Below, one piece after another: positions 61,883-64,000 of a stretch of DNA of 64,000 nucleotides. This DNA comes from Halocafeteria seosinensis. Its lineage: Eukaryota > Sar > Bigyra > Bicosoecida. How positions within the stretch are numbered: the stretch's first letter is position 1; each line of letters starts with the position of its first letter. Under the pieces are notes generated by a model that was not told where the DNA came from, made no database searches, and worked only from the letters and a program-made list of their open reading frames with translations. The translations under genes and the position numbers were made by a program. Location of the stretch: positions 1 through 64,000 of the forward strand of contig LVLI01000255.1 of assembly GCA_001687465.1 (NCBI GenBank). The letters are read 5' to 3'.

Positions 61883-62482
61883 CTACTGTGGCGGGTTTCC
61901 ATAGCCTACAACCAGCAGCAGTGGGTAACTAGTAGGGGAGAGATGAATCCTGTATCTGTGTTTCTTTCTTTGTGATACGTATATATATTGTACACGACTG
62001 TGCTTCACCGCCTGTGTCCCGGTTGGTTGGTTCTTTGATGGGACCAACAGCCTTACGAACGATTGCTTACCCTCTGTTCCTCCTTTACCCTTTTTCCGAA
62101 TGGGTTGAGTTGGTCTAAACATCATCTTGTTACTTGTGAGCTCCTCCGAACTAAGCGGCGAGGGCGTAGATGTTACAGTCGCCGTCGGACGATTTTTTTG
62201 AGGCAGTGCGGGAAGAGAATAGCTCCTATCCTCTTTAGGATGCGAAAGTAAATCTAAACTCTTGTCACTCCTCATGTCTCTCAGCTCTGCAGACTGCAGA
62301 GGGTTGACTCCACCAGCAACGCTTTCTTCGATGCTTGGTCTATTCTCTCTCTGAGAGACACGCTTCTTCCGGTTGAAGCAGTTTGTACAACCGTCTACAC
62401 TGGTGCCTAAAGCAAATCGTTGGAATTCCTTGTCTTGCTGTATTTGTGTTTCAGGTTTCGTTCTTTCCTTTTCGACACGCAA
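61883..62482 (-). CDS. Hypothetical basic protein, 5' end unknown
   Basis: About 199 codons are open from 62482 to the stop at 61883, rich in Ser, Pro, Lys and Arg. There is no ATG at the left end of the reading (first codon TTG), so an upstream exon is likely missing. A good donor GTAAGC at 62073 and a TGTAG acceptor near 61903 would remove most of the 3' half in frame, giving the end KKGKGGTEGYGNPPQ. The excised part contains dispersed repeat 61980-62045. A Cys pair (GCTNCFNRKK) is the only distinctive feature. It converges on Hsp20 copy 2, 121 bases away. Confidence 0.35.
   Translation of the reverse strand: MRVEKERTKPETQIQQDKEFQRFALGTSVDGCTNCFNRKKRVSQRENRPSIEESVAGGVNPLQSAELRDMRSDKSLDLLSHPKEDRSYSLPALPQKNRPTATVTSTPSPLSSEELTSNKMMFRPTQPIRKKGKGGTEGKQSFVRLLVPSKNQPTGTQAVKHSRVQYIYVSQRKKHRYRIHLSPTSYPLLLVVGYGNPPQ
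61980..62045 (+). repeat. Dispersed repeat D, copy 1
   Basis: Begins ATATATATTGTACAC and ends GGTTGGTTGGTTCTTTGATG then GGACC. The same two end blocks occur in the same order at 63886-63978, with a longer middle there. It falls inside the probable intron of the 61883-62482 gene. Confidence 0.5.
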
Positions 62483-62611
62483 ATTCCATGAACCAGTTCT
62501 TTACGCGGTGGCTCCAATATCCAAGTCAATTTAGAACATTGTCGCTTAGAGCTCGTATCGCTCTCTTAGACAAACTATCAATACGACCATAATTCAAACA
62601 CTGCATTATCA

Positions 62612-62758
62612 ATGGTCAATACGAACAGCGATGTGATCCCGACAGCTTCGGGGAAGACGCGATCAAGTTCCTCAAGAGAATTGTCAGAAAAACACGGGGC
62701 TCCCGCTGGGAACAAGGGAGATGCGGAACTTTTGATGCGCCACAACGTAAAGCTGTAG
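62612..62758 (+). CDS. Possible small protein, 48 residues
   Basis: An ATG in a reasonable context (ATCAATGG) opens MVNTNSDVIPTASGKTRSSS and continues RELSEKHGAPAGNKG to a TAG. A hydrophilic, Ser/Lys-rich composition fits either a small disordered protein or a first exon; a GTAAAG donor candidate lies at 62746. No similar gene is known to me. Confidence 0.2.
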   Translation: MVNTNSDVIPTASGKTRSSSSRELSEKHGAPAGNKGDAELLMRHNVKL

Positions 62759-62995
62759 GAGCGGATCCCGGTAGGGTTTACCCCTTACACAGGGAAAACC
62801 GAAATCTAATGAACATATGTGATCCCCGTTTCTTCGTTGATTGCGTTGGGTTTGTTTAAACAAGCTCTTGTAGTTGCTATGACGCTTGGACCTGTGGAAC
62901 GACATTCTTGGAGATACACTCGACAGCCACAGCGGAGCAGATATATGTTCCTACATTCTGTCGGAGAAATACTTCGTCTACTGAACATTTAAAAA

Positions 62996-63342
62996 CTACG
63001 TATAATAGACGATTGGGGCATGCCTTATACAACTCCTACTCCGTTTCCAGGACGCTTTTGTCGCTGAAGCGGACTGTAGCGACACTACTTGTATTGGAAA
63101 TTCTCTAAGCTCAAGGAAATATTTTCATACTTGCTTACATCTATCGTCGACGTCATACATGATCCACCAATCATCACTGAACTACATATATTGATTGATT
63201 GGGCATGTCTCATGCAACTCTTGCGCGATCTCTAGGACTGAAGCGGACTGGATTGTACTGGAGATTCCCTAAGGTCAAGGAAGCATTTCATGCATGTATA
63301 TCCATTGTCGGCATGACATATCGTCTGCTAATCCTCACTACT
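62996..63342. repeat. Diverged tandem duplication (two units)
   Basis: Unit 1 (62996-63181, 186 bases) and unit 2 (63182-63342, 161 bases) both start CTACRTAT and share in order GATTGGGGCATG/GATTGGGCATG, CTGAAGCGGACTG, TTGGAAATTCTCTAAGCTCA / CTGGAGATTCCCTAAGGTCA, AAGGAA, TTTCAT and CATACATGATC/CATATCGTC. A further CTACATAC at 63343 marks the start of a lost third unit. Confidence 0.7.
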
Positions 63343-63885
63343 CTACATACAAATCATACACGGGGGCACTACAAATAGGTATTCAGCCCTCTCCTTCCCT
63401 CCCCGACTCGCGTGGCATAAAACACAAAATGAGACCCCGGTTTACCTCTTTCGCTGACTTTCCTTTTCTGTAGTTTTCTTCTGACTGCAATGACTTCCAC
63501 TCCATTTGTCTGAATTTGAATCTCAGATGCATTGAAATCAAGAGAAAAAACAAAGAGTCTCGTTGTAGTAGACATACAACGTAGTGTGTCTGCAAATAAA
63601 AACATTAACTATGATACTTTGTACTGAGGTATATGCTAATTGAGATTTAAAGTTAGTGTGGCTTTGTATCTATTCGTGCTGTATTGGAATACAGTTAGAA
63701 TTGATTTCATCACGGGCATATTTGTGAAGCAGCCTGTTCAAGCAGGGTTCCATGGACCACGGTCCTCGGTCCACGGCGGATGCATGGGATGATCCACGAT
63801 GTACGGAGGCAGCTAGTCAAGCAGTGGGAACGGTGTCGCATACCCTGTACCGGTAGTTGTGTTTCCGTTTTTGTTCTTCATACTC

Positions 63886-63978
63886 ATATATATTGTACAC
63901 CAACATGTCCCGTTGCATATGTCCCAGACTGACTCACAGTGGTAGGTACACTTGGTTGGTTGGCTCCTTGATGCGACC
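63886..63978 (+). repeat. Dispersed repeat D, copy 2
   Basis: Begins ATATATATTGTACACC-like and ends CTTGGTTGGTTGGCTCCTTG then ATGCGACC, mirroring the copy at 61980-62045 with about 27 extra bases in the middle. Same orientation, 1.9 kb apart. Confidence 0.45.
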
Positions 63979-64000
63979 TGCAGCACAGCACGTGCTTGCG

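Larger units (their letters stand above)
62759..64000. other. Repeat-rich right edge
   Basis: 1.24 kb with the duplicated unit 62996-63342, repeat D copy 2 (63886-63978) and a hairpin near 63750-63775 (GGACCACGG...CCGTGGACC-like arms). A minus-strand ORF at 63369-63605 begins with a true ATG (MFLFADTLRCMSTTTRLFVF, 78 residues) but shows no domain. No confident gene is seen. Confidence 0.4.

Noticed and set aside
61633-61902. Minus-strand ORF of 89 codons starting METRHSRRTRG
   Set aside because: It overlaps the last coding exon of Hsp20 copy 2 and has no domain; the overlap explains its openness.
1-64000. Bacterial-style operons, ribosome binding sites or CRISPR arrays
   Set aside because: Spliced genes, a Pol III tRNA and eukaryotic proteins exclude a prokaryotic reading; no regularly spaced repeat array is present.

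Overview
This is a window of nuclear DNA from a eukaryote with a compact, intron-containing genome. Most genes are broken by short GT-AG introns of about 55-110 bases whose boundaries restore the reading frame. There is a Pol III type tRNA gene with a T-run terminator, both strands are densely used, and the proteins are eukaryotic (EHD-type GTPase, SEP/UBX, PH, WW, TPR, ankyrin, Hsp20, APC7-like, AMMECR1, RAP domain). Many convergent gene ends lie only 30-250 bases apart. The standard code fits all genes. A protist or alga is the best guess. The RAP-domain protein, a plant-like pterin carbinolamine dehydratase and a repeat protein resembling flagellar proteins agree with that, but the lineage cannot be fixed from this window.

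Layout. 1-13 kb: EHD-like membrane GTPase (+), pterin-4a-carbinolamine dehydratase (-), BAR-like/PH protein (-), an unresolved small gene, UBXN11-like SEP/UBX protein (+), RAP-domain protein (-). 13.8-21.5 kb: one uninterrupted 7.7 kb exon (-) coding for a giant protein of ten diverged EF-hand (neuronal-calcium-sensor-like) modules. 23-33 kb: tRNA-Leu(AAG), ankyrin-TPR protein, a protein of six short 'LGxDxPxY' repeats, a four-TM protein, a WW-domain protein, and an APC7-like TPR protein. 33.6-40.7 kb: AMMECR1 protein, Hsp20 copy 1, a membrane-anchored M14 carboxypeptidase, and a second member of the four-TM family. 40.9-41.5 kb: a complete hAT-type MITE with an 8-bp target duplication. 42.5-47.4 kb: LRR protein, tandem DUF4286-like protein, CapA-like protein. 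47.4-51.2 kb: a poor region with an unknown gene and an integrase remnant. 51.2-59.8 kb: a 2148-residue unknown protein facing a 625-residue unknown protein. 60.6-64 kb: Hsp20 copy 2 and repeat-rich DNA.

The genes do not form a single pathway, as expected for a eukaryotic chromosome. The links that can be seen are family relationships. The two Hsp20 genes share identical lengths for exons 2-4 and a long first intron. The two four-TM genes share a cysteine-rich signature. Copy 1 of Hsp20 has a cluster of bZIP-type ATGA(G/C)TCAT palindromes in front of it. The most unusual object is the ten-module EF-hand-derived giant. All gene models were built by eye from splice signals and frame continuity. 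Starts at GTG or TTG were replaced by the first credible ATG.
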